Numbered from the stretch's first letter, positions 39,172 through 51,670 are shown. The stretch: 64,000 nucleotides of DNA from Lacticaseibacillus zeae DSM 20178 = KCTC 3804 (GCF_000260435.1 NZ_BACQ01000052.1:21159-85158); one strand, 5' to 3'. Numbers and translations are program-made. Notes: generated by a model from the letters alone, not told the origin.

Positions 39172-40629
39172 TTGTTGACACCAACTGATGTTAATGGGCA
39201 TCCATATAATCGTTTGCTACTTGTCATCACCCTATTGATCGGCACGTTTACGACCTTCTTAACTCAAACCATTCTCACCACGGCTTATCCGACACTGATG
39301 GCTGATTTTCATATTAGCGCCAGCGCGGTTCAGTGGCTGACAACCGGCTTCATGTTAATTATGGGCATCATGATTCCGGTTTCCGCGTGGCTGTTGGACA
39401 AATTCAACGTCAAACACCTTTATTTGACCGCCATGACCATTTTCTTCTTAGGGTCGCTGATTTGCTGGCTTGCCGGCGATTTTCAGATGCTGCTAGCCGG
39501 CCGTCTCATCCAGGCAATTGGTGTCGGCATGTCCATGCCCACCTTCCAGACCGTGATGTTCACCATCTTCCCACCGGAAAAACGCGGCAGCGCCATGGGC
39601 TTAGCCGGCATCGTCATTGGCTTGGCGCCGGCGATCGGGCCGACACTTTCCGGCTGGATTTTGCTGCATCATACCTGGCGTGCGTTATTCGCCGTCATCA
39701 TGCCAATTGCTGCCGGGGTTGTGTTATTGGCCACTTACAGCATGCGGAAAGTTTTGCCGACGTCACATCCCAAGATCGACGTACCATCGATTATTGCTTC
39801 GACGCTTGGGTTTGGCGGCTTATTGTATGGCTTCTCAACAGTCGGCGATGCCGGCTGGACGGACACTCAGGTTCTGATCAGTCTCGCGATTGGCATTATC
39901 TTTGTCGCCTTGTTCTGCTGGCGGCAACTGCATCTCAAAACACCGCTACTGGAATTGCGAGTCTTTAAATCCAAGACCTTCACATTAAGTGTCATTTTGA
40001 CCGCGGTCGCCTTTATGTCGATGGTCGGGGTTGAAATGGTGCTGCCGATGTATATTCAGACAATTCGTGGCGAAAGTGCCTTTCATTCCGGGATGATTTT
40101 GTTCCCGGGGGCAATTATGATGGGGATCATGAGTCCGATCACCGGCCGGATTTTCGATCGAATTGGCGCCAAACGTTTGGCTGTCGCTGGCCTGTTTCTG
40201 CTGGTCGCCGGCACCTTGCCGTTGATGACGTTAACTGAAACCACGCCGCTGATTTATATCACGACAGTTTATACCGTGCGGATGTTCGGGATCACCATGG
40301 TCACCATGCCGGTCACGACTGCCGGGATGAACGCCTTACCAACGCATTTAATCAACCACGGAACGGCCGTGAACAACACGATTCGGCAAGTGGCGGCATC
40401 GATCGGGACTGCGATCCTGGTCTCAGTTTTGTCGGTCGTCACCAAGGGCGCAACGCCGGCAGCTAGCGGCAAGGCCCTTGATCCAATTGATTACGCCAAC
40501 GCGCTACATCAGGCTACCTTGGCTGGCTATCGGGCGGCTTTTGCCGTTTCGTTGGTCATGGCAGCGCTAGGCTTAATACTGAGCTTCTTCTTGAAAAATG
40601 ACGCCATGGATCGGAGGGACGCCTCATGA
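39172..40629 (+). CDS. MFS drug/metabolite exporter, DHA2 (EmrB/QacA) family
   Basis: 485 residues with about 14 helices, the DHA2 layout. TTLxTAYPTL-like helix 1, QWLTTGFMLIMGIMIPVSAW and GVGMSMPTFQTV (motif C region) are visible. It is a proton-driven exporter of toxic compounds or metabolites. The start is one of two successive TTG codons (39172, 39175), 7 nt after AAAGGA. It is coupled by ATGA overlap to a small membrane protein, a pairing common in lactobacilli. Confidence 0.9.
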   Translation: MLTPTDVNGHPYNRLLLVITLLIGTFTTFLTQTILTTAYPTLMADFHISASAVQWLTTGFMLIMGIMIPVSAWLLDKFNVKHLYLTAMTIFFLGSLICWLAGDFQMLLAGRLIQAIGVGMSMPTFQTVMFTIFPPEKRGSAMGLAGIVIGLAPAIGPTLSGWILLHHTWRALFAVIMPIAAGVVLLATYSMRKVLPTSHPKIDVPSIIASTLGFGGLLYGFSTVGDAGWTDTQVLISLAIGIIFVALFCWRQLHLKTPLLELRVFKSKTFTLSVILTAVAFMSMVGVEMVLPMYIQTIRGESAFHSGMILFPGAIMMGIMSPITGRIFDRIGAKRLAVAGLFLLVAGTLPLMTLTETTPLIYITTVYTVRMFGITMVTMPVTTAGMNALPTHLINHGTAVNNTIRQVAASIGTAILVSVLSVVTKGATPAASGKALDPIDYANALHQATLAGYRAAFAVSLVMAALGLILSFFLKNDAMDRRDAS

Positions 40630-41129
40630 TTATCTTATTGTTGATCATCGGTGCCATCGCCTTTTTCTGGGCTGTCGTGTTAATGAAACCCAGCCGCCAG
40701 CGGCCATTAGCCATCATTGTCAGTGGCTTGCTGGTTTTAGGCCCGATTGCTTTGTTGAGTGTGAATGATCTTTACCATGTTGGTTTTACGATTGACGAAA
40801 CCACCGAGTTGCAACCACTGGCACCCATGAATGACCAATTGCAGATTATCAGCCAGCCCATCGGTACGGCTAAAAAACATATTGCTTACCGCTACCGAAT
40901 TTCCGGCGACGCCATCGATCACACAGTCAAGCCAAGTGCCACCATCAAGACGAAACTGAAACACGGCACCATTCCGCAAGTCGCTGTCACCGAGCAGAAA
41001 CTCAAATACAGCAACGTCTTTGCCGCCATCATGTTTGCCGGCTCCGGGGAACAAGGCAAAACCATCGGCAAGGTCTACACCTTCACCCTACCAAGCAACT
41101 GGCAGGTTGTTAAATCACCTAAGAGTTAG
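40626..41129 (+). CDS. DUF4811-like membrane protein, partner of MFS exporter
   Basis: 167 residues. Two N-terminal helices (about 1-20 and 28-47) precede an extracytoplasmic or cytoplasmic beta-rich domain. The last third has a VFAAIMFAGSG segment. The start ATG overlaps the stop of the MFS gene (ATGA), which argues for stoichiometric co-expression. I assign DUF4811 from its size and its position after a DHA2 exporter; this is a tentative family call. Its role as accessory factor for the exporter is inference. Confidence 0.7.
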   Translation: MIILLLIIGAIAFFWAVVLMKPSRQRPLAIIVSGLLVLGPIALLSVNDLYHVGFTIDETTELQPLAPMNDQLQIISQPIGTAKKHIAYRYRISGDAIDHTVKPSATIKTKLKHGTIPQVAVTEQKLKYSNVFAAIMFAGSGEQGKTIGKVYTFTLPSNWQVVKSPKS

Positions 41130-41162
41130 AGATATTGAATAATCCATTAGTGACAGCATTCA

Positions 41163-41218
41163 AAAAAGACAAATGGCGCCCTATAACCCACACACGGGAG
41201 GAGCGTCATTTGTCTTTT
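41163..41218 (+). terminator. Terminator of MFS operon
   Basis: AAAGACAAATG pairs with CATTTGTCTTT with inner partial pairing around GCGCC, followed by T-rich sequence. It begins 34 bp after the stop. Confidence 0.8.
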
Positions 41219-41263
41219 GTTTTCGGATAGACAATTGACAATTTATACAAGCCTAAGAATTGT

Positions 41264-41448
41264 AGTGCCAAAGCGGAGCAATCGTAGGCCAGATGGGGCT
41301 CAGGGGTGCAATTGTTGTTGGTGGGGCGACTTTTGCCCCGCCTACAACAAGGCCGAGCTTAGAGACTCTGCCGATTTTGCAGAGGCTCTAAGTCGTGCCC
41401 ACCCCGTTCCAGCCCCAGCTGGCCGGAGATTGCGGAGTTTGGCACGGC
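41264..41448 (-). repeat. Family B palindromic repeat, copy B2
   Basis: A 185-bp element with AGTGCCAAAGCGGAGCAATC at its left and CGGAGTTTGGCACGGC at its right end. An internal GTGGGGCGA...TTGCCCCGCC hairpin is visible. Read on the minus strand it starts GCCGTGCCAAACTCC, 19 bp beyond the maf stop, the same polarity as B1. Confidence 0.88.
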
Positions 41449-41467
41449 AAAGAATTCTTTTTATAAG

Positions 41468-42016
41468 CTAAGCCAACAACATGCGATACAACGTGCTGAT
41501 CGGTAGACCCATCACATTGTAAAAGTCGCCGTGAATGGACTTAACCAGCAAGGCTCCGGCATCTTGAATCCCGTAGGCACCGGCCTTGTCTTGATAAGCA
41601 TCTTCCTGCAAATAGGACTCGACTTCTGCTTCCTCAAGTGGCCAGAACGTAACATCGGTGCCTACGACTTGTTGGCGCACCGTGCCATTATCCAAACGTA
41701 CCCATAAGCCGGTATACACTTGATGGGTTTGGCCGCCAAGTGCGGTGATCATCTGCTTGGCTTCTTGCCGGCTATGCGGCTTGCCCAGCAATTTGCCCTG
41801 AAACGCCACCATAGTATCTGCCGCGATGATCGTAGCACCCGGATAGCTGGGCACCAACGATTCGCCTTTTGCCTTCGCGAGACTCTGGACATATTCCGGC
41901 GGCGCTAAAACCGGCAGCGCCCGCTCATTAATCGCGGCCGGATGGCTCTCAAAACTGGGAATAATTCGCTTGAGCAATTCCTGCCGCCGCGGTGAGTGAC
42001 TTGCCAATATGATCAT
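41468..42016 (-). CDS. maf: Maf-family nucleotide pyrophosphatase
   Basis: 182 residues. The [10 protein letters not shown] nucleotide site, [10 protein letters not shown] (metal-binding acid) and the [14 protein letters not shown] segment ([14 protein letters not shown]) are the Maf hallmarks. These enzymes hydrolyse modified or non-canonical dTTP/UTP/CTP-type nucleotides, in house-cleaning and septum control. The start overlaps the mutL stop (ATGA), so it ends the mutS-mutL-maf operon, a grouping that suits nucleotide-pool hygiene. Confidence 0.93.
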   Translation of the reverse strand: MIILASHSPRRQELLKRIIPSFESHPAAINERALPVLAPPEYVQSLAKAKGESLVPSYPGATIIAADTMVAFQGKLLGKPHSRQEAKQMITALGGQTHQVYTGLWVRLDNGTVRQQVVGTDVTFWPLEEAEVESYLQEDAYQDKAGAYGIQDAGALLVKSIHGDFYNVMGLPISTLYRMLLA

Positions 42017-43968
42017 GCCTGCATTTCCCCGCTTTCATGACTATCTTGAATCCGTTTGAACATTTTCTCCAGATCCGTATTGGAAAAGTGCACCAGAACC
42101 GGCCGACCATGCGGGCAATTAAACGGATTCTCGCATTGCGGCAGCTTTTGAATCAGTGCGCGCGCCTGCTTGTCGTCCAGATGATGATTAGCCTTGATGG
42201 CCCGTTTACAGCTCATCATGATGGCGGTTTTTTCCCGAAACGCCGCCACCGTTATTTTACCGTCGCGCAGCACCCAATCCACCATTTCCTTGATCGTATC
42301 CTCTTCCTGGCCGGCTTTAAACCAAGTCGGGTGATGTTCAACTACAAAACTATTTTGGCCGAAGTCTTCCAGATACAGGCCGACCGATTCCAAAACATCG
42401 CGGTGCGTCCGAATATCAATCGCATCGGCGGCGGAGTAATCCAGGACAATCGGCACTAACAAGTGTTGCTGATCGGTGCTGACTTTGCCGATTTCCTGAC
42501 GATAAAATTCGTAGTTGACCCGCTCCTGCGCGGCATGCTGATCCAAAATATACAGACCGTCGCTGGACTCAGCTAGCAAGTAAGTGCCGTGAACCTGCGC
42601 CAAATACGTTAAATCCGGAAATCGCTCAGCTGGTTCGTTCCGCTTCAGATCTTGCGCTGGCAAGTCTTCCACCAGCGCTGGTGCTACATTGGCATCCAAC
42701 TGCTGATAACGCTGATCCCACGCAGCCAGCCGTTGCGGTTCGCTAAAGATTGGCCGATCATCCAAATCATCCATGGTTAAGTCCGGCGCTGTCTCGGCAG
42801 ACGGCGTTGATCCAGCTTGAGGCGTATTTACAGGCTGGTCATGGGTTTCTTCGCGTAGTTCAGTTCCCTGCGGCGGCGTTGGTGCAGCTGTTTTCGGGCT
42901 GATTTTATTCAGCGTTAATTCCAGCTGATCCAGGTCATAGTGCTCACGTTTAGGCAGGTTATCCAACGCGTCTGGAATGAGATTTTCTTTTGCTAACCGA
43001 CTCCGAATCGCTTCACTCAGCAGATGGCTGAGCTGATCTTCCTTGCTCAGACGCACTTCCGCTTTCGTCGGATGCACGTTGACATCAACCAAGGCTGCAT
43101 CCATCTGAATCGTGATGACACCCATCGGATACCGCCCGACCATGAGTTTGGAACCGTAGCCGGCAATCACGGCTTTGGTGAGCTGAAAATTTTTGATATA
43201 ACGACCATTGACGACTAGGCTCAAGTAATTGCGCGAGGCCCGCGTGGTTTCCGGCAAACTGGTTAAACCACTCACTTGAAAATCAAGATCCTGCGCCTGA
43301 AAGTCAACCATCGACCGCGCAACCGGCAAGCCATAGATTCCCGCAAGCGTTTGCCGCAGATCGCCTTGACCCGCAGTCCGGACGACCATATTGCCATCGT
43401 GCGACACCGTAAAAGCAATGCTGGGATTAGCCAAGGCCAGCCGACTAACGATATCGACAATTTTCCCCAGCTCGGTCTGCTGTGACTTCATGTACTTCAG
43501 GCGCGCTGGTGTATTGAAGAACAGATCAGACACTTCAACATCCGTGCCCCGGCGATGCGCCGCCGTAGTTTGATCCTCGACTTTACCACCCTTCACGTGA
43601 ATCTTGGCGCCGATGCCAGAATCTGTCGCCGTCGTTAACGTGACATCGGCAACCGCCGCAATACTGGCCAAAGCTTCACCGCGAAACCCTAACGAATGCA
43701 CATTAAACAAATCCCGCGTCGTCAGAATTTTGCTCGTCGCATGGCGCAAAAAGGCGGTCGCAACATCGTCAGGATCAATCCCGACCCCGTTGTCGCTGAC
43801 CTGAATTTTCTGCAAGCCAGCTGCTGACACCTTCACGTCAATCTGGGTTGCCTGGGCATCGATGCTGTTTTCCACTAATTCTTTTACCACGCTGGCCGGG
43901 CGTTCAATGACTTCCCCGGCAGCAATCTGGTTACTTAACGTGGCGGATAGCTGATGAATTTTTGGCAT
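42013..43968 (-). CDS. mutL: DNA mismatch repair protein MutL
   Basis: 651 residues. The GHKL ATPase N-terminus has [23 protein letters not shown] and GFRGEAL. The C-terminal endonuclease carries [12 protein letters not shown], the DQHA(X)2E(X)4E nicking motif, and CPHGRP. This is the endonuclease type of MutL used by bacteria without MutH. It receives the mismatch signal from MutS and nicks the new strand. The gene starts 4 bp after mutS. Confidence 0.96.
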   Translation of the reverse strand: MPKIHQLSATLSNQIAAGEVIERPASVVKELVENSIDAQATQIDVKVSAAGLQKIQVSDNGVGIDPDDVATAFLRHATSKILTTRDLFNVHSLGFRGEALASIAAVADVTLTTATDSGIGAKIHVKGGKVEDQTTAAHRRGTDVEVSDLFFNTPARLKYMKSQQTELGKIVDIVSRLALANPSIAFTVSHDGNMVVRTAGQGDLRQTLAGIYGLPVARSMVDFQAQDLDFQVSGLTSLPETTRASRNYLSLVVNGRYIKNFQLTKAVIAGYGSKLMVGRYPMGVITIQMDAALVDVNVHPTKAEVRLSKEDQLSHLLSEAIRSRLAKENLIPDALDNLPKREHYDLDQLELTLNKISPKTAAPTPPQGTELREETHDQPVNTPQAGSTPSAETAPDLTMDDLDDRPIFSEPQRLAAWDQRYQQLDANVAPALVEDLPAQDLKRNEPAERFPDLTYLAQVHGTYLLAESSDGLYILDQHAAQERVNYEFYRQEIGKVSTDQQHLLVPIVLDYSAADAIDIRTHRDVLESVGLYLEDFGQNSFVVEHHPTWFKAGQEEDTIKEMVDWVLRDGKITVAAFREKTAIMMSCKRAIKANHHLDDKQARALIQKLPQCENPFNCPHGRPVLVHFSNTDLEKMFKRIQDSHESGEMQA

Positions 43969-43972
43969 AAAA

Positions 43973-46546
43973 TCACTTCTTCTTTAAACGTTTCTGAAGG
44001 TCGAAAATCAAATTCATGGCGTCCATTGGCGTCGCATCCATCAAATCAAACTTAGCTAGTTTCGCCAAAATCGGACTGTTCTTCGGTTGCGGTTTAGGTT
44101 CCTCGAAAAGCGACAATTGTTGATCCGTCACTTGGCTTGCAGCTGCCGGCACGGTTTTTTCCGGTGTCGCGGCTTCAAGCTGTTGCAGAATCGTATCGGC
44201 GCGATCCAATAAGTCTGGCGGTAGGCCGGCCAACTTGGCCACATGGATCCCATAGCTTTTATCTGCCGGCCCTGGCATCATTTTGTGCAGGAAAACCAGG
44301 TTGCCATGCTCTTCGACCGCACCGACATGGACATTCTTGAGCTTCGCCAATGAATCCGACAGACTGGTCAGTTCATGATAATGGGTGGAAAATAGCGTCT
44401 TGGCATGCACGTGATCATGCAAATATTCGATAATCGCCTGTGCCAGCGCCATGCCATCATAAGTCGCCGTTCCGCGTCCGATTTCATCAAAGAGAATCAG
44501 ACTCGAAGCCGTTGCATGACTCAGTGCCGCGTTGGCCTCTAGCATTTCGACCATAAACGTGCTTTCCCCATTCGCCAAGTCGTCCGCCGCGCCAATGCGG
44601 GTGAAGATTTGATCAAAAATCGGTAAATCCGCAGCATCAGCTGGAACAAATGATCCGGCCTGCGCCATGATCACAATTAACGCCAACTGCCGCATGTAGG
44701 TACTTTTCCCGGACATGTTAGGGCCGGTAATCAGCAGCATATCCGTATCCTGGTCCATGATAACATCGTTAGGAATATAGCTGTCTTGCCCCAAAACGTG
44801 TTCGACAACCGGATGTCGGCCGCCTTTAACATTAATGTCGTGGGTGCCGGCATGCATCGTCGGCCGGACATAGTGATTGTTTTCAGCCACTGTCGCAAAA
44901 CTTTGCAAGACATCCAATGCCGAAATCTGGGCGGCTAACGCTTGGAGCCGTTTAATCTGAGCTTTGACCTGATCGCGAATATCCTGAAAAAGATCATACT
45001 CCAGCGCGGTTGAACTTTCCTGTGCTTCAAGAATCAAGGTCTCTTTTTCTTTCAGCTCAGGCGTGATGAACCGCTCGGCATTTGTCAGCGTCTGTTTGCG
45101 TTCGTAGCGGCCTTCCGGTACCTTGTCCAAATTGGACTTAGTAACCTCGATAAAGTAGCCAAACACCTTGTTATACCGGATTTTCAAGTTGTGGATGCCG
45201 GTGGCCTTGCGTTCTGATGCTTCCAGTTCCGCAATCCACTGCTTGGAATTCTTCATGGCATCGCGATACTCGTCTAACTTCTTATTGTAACCGCGTAAAA
45301 TCAAGCCGCCATCAGTCACCGAAATTGGCGGCTCCGGCTCAATCGCTCGGCGAATCAACCCAGCAACATCGCTGACTGGATCGATTTTACCGCGAAGTGC
45401 CTTAAAACTGCCATCATCAAGCTTGCTTAGGACATCCTGAATCGCCGGCACCTGATCAAGTGAGGTTTGCAATTGAATCAAGTCGCGTCCGTTAACCGTG
45501 CCAAAAGCCACGCGACCGGCTAACCGCTCCAGATCATAAACTTTGGTTAGTCGCTCCTGAAGCTCGCTGCGTTCAAAAAAGTGATCCAGCAAGTCCTGAA
45601 CCTGATTTTGTCGTACGCTGATCGCGCCAATATCTAACAGTGGTCGTTCCAACCATTGCTTCAGCAAACGCCCGCCCATCGCGGTTTTCGTTGCGTCCAG
45701 CAAAGACAATAACGTATCGCCTTTGCGCCCAGTACGACTGTTTTGCAGAATATCAAGATTGCTGCGGGCATCCTGATCCATTTCCAGATACGCTGACGGT
45801 TGGTAGGCCACGGCTCTTTGGATATGGGCCAAGCTCCGTTTCTGCGTGTTCAACAAATAAGCCATCAGCATTTGCACAACGGCGGCTTCGGCGGGATCGG
45901 TCAGATCTTGCGACACATAACTGCCTTCACTCGTTGGCTGACTGTCAGGCTGAACCGACAACAAGCGCTCGCCTTTTTTCAACATGGCTGCGTCATCATC
46001 AGTCAGGTCTTCCGGCACCACGATTTCTTTGGTCGCGAGGGCACTCAATTCGTTTTCCAAGGCAAATTTACTTTTGAGATCGGTCACCTTCAGCTCGCCG
46101 GTGGAAACATCGCCATAAGCAAAGGCATAACCGCCAGCGTGTGGCAAAACGGCAGTAATATAATTATTTGTCTTTGCGGCGCCGGCTTTGATGTCAACAT
46201 TGGTCCCCGGGGTGATCAGCTGGATCACGGCGCGCTTGACCATCCCCACGGCTTTTTTAGGATCTTCCATTTGCTCACAGATAGCGACTTTATACCCATG
46301 ATCAATCAGAATATCAACATAACTCTGCACCGCATGATGCGGTACCCCTGCCATCGGAATCGGATCATCCGCACTCTTATTCCGTGCCGTCAAGGTCAGC
46401 TCAAGCAACTGTGCGCCTTTGATGGCATCATCGTTGAACAATTCGTAAAAATCGCCAATTCGATAAAATAAAAATGCATCCGGATACTGCGCCTTAATCG
46501 CATTATACTGTTGCATCATTGGCGTATCACTGGTTTTTTGCGGCAC
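43973..46546 (-). CDS. mutS: DNA mismatch repair protein MutS
   Basis: 857 residues, full-length. The mismatch-recognition phenylalanine lies in [14 protein letters not shown]. Walker A is [14 protein letters not shown], and [16 protein letters not shown] is the Walker B/dimer region. The frame opens at a GTG at 46555, but that overlaps the AAAGGG ribosome site; the GTG at 46546 gives [14 protein letters not shown], the family's usual start, 8-9 nt after it. It recognises mismatches and small loops, first gene of the operon. Confidence 0.96.
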   Translation of the reverse strand: MPQKTSDTPMMQQYNAIKAQYPDAFLFYRIGDFYELFNDDAIKGAQLLELTLTARNKSADDPIPMAGVPHHAVQSYVDILIDHGYKVAICEQMEDPKKAVGMVKRAVIQLITPGTNVDIKAGAAKTNNYITAVLPHAGGYAFAYGDVSTGELKVTDLKSKFALENELSALATKEIVVPEDLTDDDAAMLKKGERLLSVQPDSQPTSEGSYVSQDLTDPAEAAVVQMLMAYLLNTQKRSLAHIQRAVAYQPSAYLEMDQDARSNLDILQNSRTGRKGDTLLSLLDATKTAMGGRLLKQWLERPLLDIGAISVRQNQVQDLLDHFFERSELQERLTKVYDLERLAGRVAFGTVNGRDLIQLQTSLDQVPAIQDVLSKLDDGSFKALRGKIDPVSDVAGLIRRAIEPEPPISVTDGGLILRGYNKKLDEYRDAMKNSKQWIAELEASERKATGIHNLKIRYNKVFGYFIEVTKSNLDKVPEGRYERKQTLTNAERFITPELKEKETLILEAQESSTALEYDLFQDIRDQVKAQIKRLQALAAQISALDVLQSFATVAENNHYVRPTMHAGTHDINVKGGRHPVVEHVLGQDSYIPNDVIMDQDTDMLLITGPNMSGKSTYMRQLALIVIMAQAGSFVPADAADLPIFDQIFTRIGAADDLANGESTFMVEMLEANAALSHATASSLILFDEIGRGTATYDGMALAQAIIEYLHDHVHAKTLFSTHYHELTSLSDSLAKLKNVHVGAVEEHGNLVFLHKMMPGPADKSYGIHVAKLAGLPPDLLDRADTILQQLEAATPEKTVPAAASQVTDQQLSLFEEPKPQPKNSPILAKLAKFDLMDATPMDAMNLIFDLQKRLKKK

Positions 46547-46614
46547 AAACTTCACCCTTTGTCTTTGACTATCTCTGATGTTCTATAACCTATATTTTAA
46601 CAGGTAAGTCAACA

Positions 46615-46732
46615 GAGCGCGAACAGGGCCGGTTAGAAACCGGAACATAAGTGGCCTTGGGCGTGATGGCCCGGGCTTAGGCCATTGCGACCAAGGTCCT
46701 TATGTGGAGGTTTCTGGCCCAGTGAGCGCGTT
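46615..46732 (+). repeat. Family A palindromic repeat, copy A6
   Basis: A 118-bp palindrome reading GAGCGCGAACAGGGCCGGTT on the plus strand, with the TAAGTGGCCTTGGG core and the CAAGGTCCTTATG complement. It is the only complete copy not next to a T-tract. It lies on the mutS upstream side. A truncated second copy (GAGCGCAAATAGACACGG) follows at 46736-46762 and abuts the kimA terminator. Confidence 0.85.
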
Positions 46733-46763
46733 TTCAGAGCGCAAATAGACACGGTTAGAAACC

Positions 46764-46803
46764 AAAAAAGCGAATGAACCCACACCTATGGAATTCATCC
46801 GCC
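46764..46803 (-). terminator. Terminator of the KimA-like gene
   Basis: On the minus strand GCGGATGAA pairs with TTCATTCGC, followed by six Ts. It lies 114 bp past the stop codon. Confidence 0.75.
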
Positions 46804-46917
46804 TCTATTGCATGTCTCTCCAACCTACCTAAACGGTCACTTCTTCAAATGATAACTGTAAGTGGCAATAATCACGTTTTCGCGGCTTGCAAACGCAGCG
46901 CGTAGACGGAAGTTGGT

Positions 46918-48666
46918 TTAGTTATGGAGAATATTTTGCCACTTTTTGCGCGGTACGAATTGCGGAATTAGCACCGTGGTCGTGAAGTTGCGTTTAGCAG
47001 CATTCCGCGCCACGATGTCGACGAAGCGAATTGTCGGTGCTTCAATCGAACGATACGACGAGTGAATATCGACAAACCGGACATCCGGAAAATCAGCCCG
47101 AAATTCGCTTTGCGTTTCTTTTTCCTTATTCGGATTCTCATCCATCGAGACGTGCATCGCAATGACATAATCGCCGATGGACTGCGCATAATTCAGCGCG
47201 GCGCGGGTCACCCGCGTCACATTGCCGACAAGCACAATGACGGTGCTGCCATCGTACTCATGCTCCTCAACATCTGCCGGCAATCGTAACTGCGCGGCCA
47301 CTTTACGATAATGATCATGAATCTTGTAAAACATAAAGATGGCGAGCGGCATGACGATGAAGAACGGCCAGATATCAAACAGCCGGTAAGCAAATAAGAT
47401 GACCAGAATCGCGAACGAAATCAACGCACCAGAAAGGTTGGCGACCGTTTTGCCAATCCAGCCCTTGCCGCGGTGCCGGAACCAGTGAATGATCATCCCG
47501 GTTTGCGACAACGTAAACGGAATGAACACGCCGACCGCGTACAATGGAATCAGACGCTCCGTGGATCCCTGGAAAATGGTGATCAACGCCGCCGAGCCCA
47601 GCGCCAAGGTCAAAATCCCATTGGAATAACCCAGCCGATCACCGCGATCCAGGTACATATGCGGCATAAACTTATCCTTCGCTAAGTTGAACGCTAAGAC
47701 CGGAAAAGCCGAGAACCCTGTGTTGGCAGCAACCGCCAAAATTAACGCGGTCGCAAATTGAACGACATAATACATGATGCCGGTGCCACCAAATGTTTCT
47801 TTGGCAACCTGTGAAAGTACCGTCACCTTCGCCATCGGCACTAAACCATACCAGTAGTTCAAGAACGTGATCCCGGCAAAGAAGAACCCCAGAATGCCAG
47901 CCATAATCGCTAACGTTTTGGCTGCATTCTTTTCCTTGGGCAACTTGAAAAACGGCACCGCATTACTGATCGCTTCAACCCCGGTCAGTGAACTGGATCC
48001 GCTGGAAAACGCCCGGAAAATCAACGCCATCGACACGCCGGGAATCGCTGCGCCGACCAATGAAGTTGCCTTATACGGAATGGCACCACTGACAACCTGA
48101 TAAAGTCCCCAGACGATCATCACGGTCATCACAAGCACAAATAGATAAACCGGAATCATCAGAAAATTAGCCGATTCGCTCATGCCACGTAAGTTCATGC
48201 CCATCAAGATAAAAATGATGATCAGCGAAATCGCCACCTGATGGCCATACAGCGCAGGAATCGCACTAGTGATCGCCTCGGCGCCGGCCGAAACCGAAAC
48301 CGATACCGTCAGCATGTAATCAATCAGCAACGAAGCACCGGCCGTTAAACCGGCATTGCGACCCAAATTTTCGCTGGCAACAACATAGGCCCCGCCACCA
48401 CTAGGGTAAGCATGGATAATCTGCCGATATGAAAGTGTCAGCGAAATCAGTAAGACTAAAACGAACGCCGCAATCGGTAACGAATACCAAATTGCCGCAG
48501 CCGACAGTGTCGTGAGGACCAAGACAATCTGCTCGGTCCCATAAGCCACACTGGACAAAGCATCTGACGACAGCATCGCCAATGCTTTGAAGATGTTAAG
48601 CTGTTGACCACCTTCCTCGGAAGATTTCAAAGGCCGACCAATGAACAGCCGTTTCAAGTGCATCAT
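46918..48666 (-). CDS. kimA: KimA-like potassium importer (APC family)
   Basis: 582 residues: about 12 membrane helices, then a cytoplasmic domain of about 120 residues (YDGSTVIVLVGNVTRVTRAA). The N-terminal block RLFIGRPLKSSEEGGQQL and the ALAMLSSDALSSVAYGTEQ segment closely resemble Bacillus KimA (YdaO). KimA is a high-affinity potassium/proton symporter inhibited by cyclic di-AMP. The upstream 340 bp do not show a recognisable ydaO riboswitch, so control would be at protein level if at all. The start has AGGAG 8 nt upstream. Confidence 0.85.
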   Translation of the reverse strand: MMHLKRLFIGRPLKSSEEGGQQLNIFKALAMLSSDALSSVAYGTEQIVLVLTTLSAAAIWYSLPIAAFVLVLLISLTLSYRQIIHAYPSGGGAYVVASENLGRNAGLTAGASLLIDYMLTVSVSVSAGAEAITSAIPALYGHQVAISLIIIFILMGMNLRGMSESANFLMIPVYLFVLVMTVMIVWGLYQVVSGAIPYKATSLVGAAIPGVSMALIFRAFSSGSSSLTGVEAISNAVPFFKLPKEKNAAKTLAIMAGILGFFFAGITFLNYWYGLVPMAKVTVLSQVAKETFGGTGIMYYVVQFATALILAVAANTGFSAFPVLAFNLAKDKFMPHMYLDRGDRLGYSNGILTLALGSAALITIFQGSTERLIPLYAVGVFIPFTLSQTGMIIHWFRHRGKGWIGKTVANLSGALISFAILVILFAYRLFDIWPFFIVMPLAIFMFYKIHDHYRKVAAQLRLPADVEEHEYDGSTVIVLVGNVTRVTRAALNYAQSIGDYVIAMHVSMDENPNKEKETQSEFRADFPDVRFVDIHSSYRSIEAPTIRFVDIVARNAAKRNFTTTVLIPQFVPRKKWQNILHN

Positions 48667-48901
48667 TTTCTAAACTCCTATTAACCCACACCGGTTCAAA
48701 AATTTTAATGAATCGTAAACAAACATGCATTAGTGTACTCTAAATTTTGGCTTACGCCTACCTTGTTTCATCTTAACTTATATGTGCCGCCAGAAACACC
48801 GGTTGGATCGATATTTGTCAGCGGGTATGGTTCGGAAAAAGCCACGATCAGGCATCACTCTATCTGGGGACTAAGGGTTTTCGTTGACTGCGGTTTTTTA
48901 T

Positions 48902-49016
48902 AACGCATTTGTCAGCTCAGAGACTTAAGTGTAAGGGCCTCAATCCCAGTGACAAAAAACAACATTGGGGTTGAGGCCACTTACACGCCAACTTCTAACC
49001 GCGCCAGTTCACGCTG
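48902..49016 (-). repeat. Family A palindromic repeat, copy A7
   Basis: A 115-bp diverged copy (AACGCATTTGTCAGCTCAGA arm; TGTAAGGGCCTCA/TGAGGCCACTTACAC core). No terminator separates it from its neighbour: the stop and last codons of the 116-residue gene lie inside the arm. Confidence 0.8.
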
Positions 49017-49359
49017 ACGCTTTTTCTACAATAACAACATCATGTACCTTCAATTTACGATGGACTTCATGTTCGATCTCGCTTTTGGCGGCGTGGTCGA
49101 TTTTTAGCTCGGTTTTTGGTGTGTCTGGCAATAGTTTCTCGAGGACAAAATCAATTTCGGCATCTTTGATGGTGCGCTTGTCATGAGTCAGGACAATATC
49201 GATTTGGTCGAATCCTTCCACATAATAAACATGTACCGATCCTAGCGTGTAAAGTTCGAAATACTTGACTGGCTTGCGACTGTATAAAAAGCGCATGGTG
49301 TGCGGAAGCATCTTGTGTAAACTGGCATTAAGCCGAATGGGATTTTGAATCAATTTCAT
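49009..49359 (-). CDS. Small conserved-type protein, DUF1827-like (116 aa)
   Basis: 116 residues, no signal peptide or membrane helix. It has a beta-rich N-terminal half (FLYSRKPVKYFELYTLGSVH) and ends in a charged helix. I tentatively relate it to the DUF1827 family of lactobacilli by size and neighbourhood near groESL. GAGGGG lies 9-11 nt before the ATG. Its last residues (ASA) and stop codon come from the end of repeat A7. Confidence 0.6.
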   Translation of the reverse strand: MKLIQNPIRLNASLHKMLPHTMRFLYSRKPVKYFELYTLGSVHVYYVEGFDQIDIVLTHDKRTIKDAEIDFVLEKLLPDTPKTELKIDHAAKSEIEHEVHRKLKVHDVVIVEKASA

Positions 49360-49496
49360 ATAACTCGTCCCCTCTTATTTGACATGGAAAAATAGCAACG
49401 TTAACTGTTTACCAATTTTATTTTAACAAGGAAAGGTGGTCAATGCCTATGATAACGCTTGGCACGAGTTTGAAGGGTACAAAAGACGTGCCATCA

Positions 49497-49533
49497 TACG
49501 TTCGCTAGCCCAGAAATCGGCTGGCTCACGCTC
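49497..49533 (-). repeat. Family A repeat remnant, copy A8
   Basis: A 37-bp element with only the outer arms (ACGTTCGCTAGCCCAG / CGGCTGGCTCACGCTC); the core is missing, as if deleted. It lies 7 bp from the groEL terminator T-tract, same polarity as the other copies. Confidence 0.6.
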
Positions 49534-49540
49534 ACATATA

Positions 49541-49575
49541 AAAAACACCAGCAAAGTTCGCTGGTGTTTTATTTG
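49541..49575 (-). terminator. groESL terminator
   Basis: AAACACCAGC pairs with GCTGGTGTTT around a 7-nt loop; on the minus strand it ends in a TTTTT tract. It lies 29 bp past the groEL stop. Confidence 0.92.
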
Positions 49576-49603
49576 TGTTCTTCTTTTTAAGGATAGGACG
49601 AAA

Positions 49604-51250
<1,647 letters not shown>

Positions 51251-51276
51251 TCACCTCAAAATTGATCGATTATTTT

Positions 51277-51558
51277 TTACGCAATTGCCATAATGTCTTT
51301 TTCGTGCAGTACGAGGTAGTCTTGACCTTCATACTTTACTTCAGAGCCGGCGTATTTGTCGTATAATACAGTATCACCAACTTTGACAGCCATTGGCAGA
51401 CGCTTGCCTTCCGGTGTCAAGGCGCCTTCACCTACTGCGACAACTTTGCCGGTTTGCGGCTTTTGCTTGGCATTATTGGCTAAGACAATGCCGCCAACAG
51501 TCTGTTCCTCTTCTTCAACGACCTCGACAATCACGCGATCTCCTAATGGTTTTAACAA
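51277..51558 (-). CDS. groES: Co-chaperonin GroES
   Basis: 93 residues: [20 protein letters not shown] start, the mobile-loop [18 protein letters not shown], and [17 protein letters not shown]. The start is TTG with GGAGG 7-8 nt upstream. It caps GroEL. Its promoter region contains a CIRCE operator. Confidence 0.98.
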
Positions 51559-51587
51559 GGCAATCCCTCCACATTACATTTTTTGAT

Positions 51588-51614
51588 TTAGCACTCGCTA
51601 TGTCTAAGTGCTAA
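51588..51614. promoter_or_regulatory. CIRCE operator (HrcA binding site)
   Basis: TTAGCACTC-N9-AAGTGCTAA matches CIRCE (TTAGCACTC-N9-GAGTGCTAA) with one mismatch. HrcA, not in this window, should repress groESL here until heat or misfolding stress. Confidence 0.95.
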
Positions 51615-51670
51615 CTACAAAAGTAACTATAACGAGTTTTCCGGGTGAATGCAACCCCAAAACCCGGGAA

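Noticed and set aside
48667..49008. Cyclic di-AMP (ydaO) riboswitch before the KimA-like gene
   Set aside because: The expected conserved blocks are absent by eye, and the region is largely occupied by repeat A7.
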